Shown piece by piece: positions 63,561 to 64,000 of a stretch of DNA of 64,000 nt (position 1 is its first letter; every line of letters starts with the position of its first letter). The stretch covers positions 184,365,956 to 184,429,955 of the forward strand of contig CP136063.1 of NCBI GenBank assembly GCA_032622095.1. Direction: 5' to 3'. This DNA is from Siphonodentalium dalli. Lineage: Eukaryota; Mollusca; Scaphopoda; Gadilida; Siphonodentaliidae. The notes beneath the pieces were generated by a model that saw only the letters and a list, made by a program, of their open reading frames with translations, was not told where the DNA came from and ran no database searches. The translations under genes were made by a program, and so were the position numbers.

Positions 63561-64000
63561 GACCATTCCAATGTCCAGATGAATCATGTTCTTATCAAAA
63601 CATAATTATGTGGCTATCATTCTGAACAATTCGACCATTTCCGCTTTGATATGAAATAACCTCTTCCCATAATTGGAAACCATATTCGCGAAATTTATAC
63701 ATTATATGGCTCTGGCGATCAGGCAGTGACATTGACTCGATGACGCATAGCTGCGAATGGAGAATAATTTATTGTGTACCAAACTGGATTGTATATTAAA
63801 TTCATTAAACTCTCTGTGTGTGAGCCTTGTTTGTTTGTTCATATACCGATACAACGCATCGGAAGTGCACGATAAGCAAAACACTCAACACCGTGGCGAT
63901 TATTTTTGGGAGAGTGATTTCGGTGACACATTCAACTCCAAAATCTTGTGGCGACGACTATAGTGAGCATTATAACAGTATTTTCAAACATGGTGCCAAT
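63561..64000. other. Right edge, nothing recognised
   Basis: Overlapping short open frames on both strands (63702-63963) have no recognisable domain. No RNA gene seen. Confidence 0.35.

Overview
The window is AT-rich, intron-bearing animal DNA crowded with transposable elements. Organism: the arrestin-domain host gene, the dense DNA-transposon and LINE load, and dispersed repeats whose ends carry clustered 'gacggacgg'-type tracts next to short pyrimidine-rich words suggest a marine invertebrate, most likely a lophotrochozoan such as a mollusc. This is inference from repeat style; nothing in the sequence fixes the species.

Host gene (about 0.87-23.35 kb, + strand): one multi-exon arrestin-domain-containing gene (ARRDC/alpha-arrestin family). 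I can place five exons: 873-999, 12363-12655, 14737-14919, 17691-17873 and 23190-23348. Four junctions are in phase, and a poly(A) signal lies 39 bases after the stop. Its introns hold a LINE 3' end, a 29-bp satellite split by a hAT element, a piggyBac-like MITE, foldback elements, a 2.2-kb inverted-repeat transposon and a 5S-rRNA-derived sequence. The terminal exon occurs three times (23190, 26991, and 31236 truncated).

Duplicated zone (18.99-31.32 kb): a 1.49-kb segment carrying the terminal exon occurs on both sides of a 5'-truncated LINE (24603-26914), so the LINE looks like a retrotransposon insertion with a giant target-site duplication. A third copy (29565-31311) covers the upstream part and lacks the 2.2-kb transposon, which gives a natural empty site with a 3-bp duplication.

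Transposon graveyard (31.3-47.3 kb): an array of short CCTC/GAGG dyads, foldback elements, a tRNA-derived SINE broken by two hAT elements with perfect 8-bp target duplications, another hAT with 8-bp duplication, a double-hairpin foldback, TA-flanked MITEs and piggyBac-like MITEs.

Giant DNA transposon (47365-58268, 10.9 kb): it splits a CR1/L2-like LINE. Its ends begin TAGACAGG, it has 3-bp ATA target duplications, and removing it restores the LINE reading frame exactly. It carries on the - strand a zinc-finger / MGGFH-domain / XPG-like-nuclease protein in three overlapping frames. I assign it tentatively to the Academ superfamily. The 2.2-kb element at 20373 begins TAGTCTGG and also has a 3-bp duplication, so it may be a non-autonomous relative.

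The right end (58.86-62.83 kb) is a complex satellite: about three units inverted, then about nine direct units of roughly 300-350 bp, with a 0.91-kb higher-order repeat. It is followed by a short region with three copies of the dyad GTAACGTATGTTAC. Coordinates of repeat edges were read by eye and may be off by a few bases unless a target duplication is quoted.
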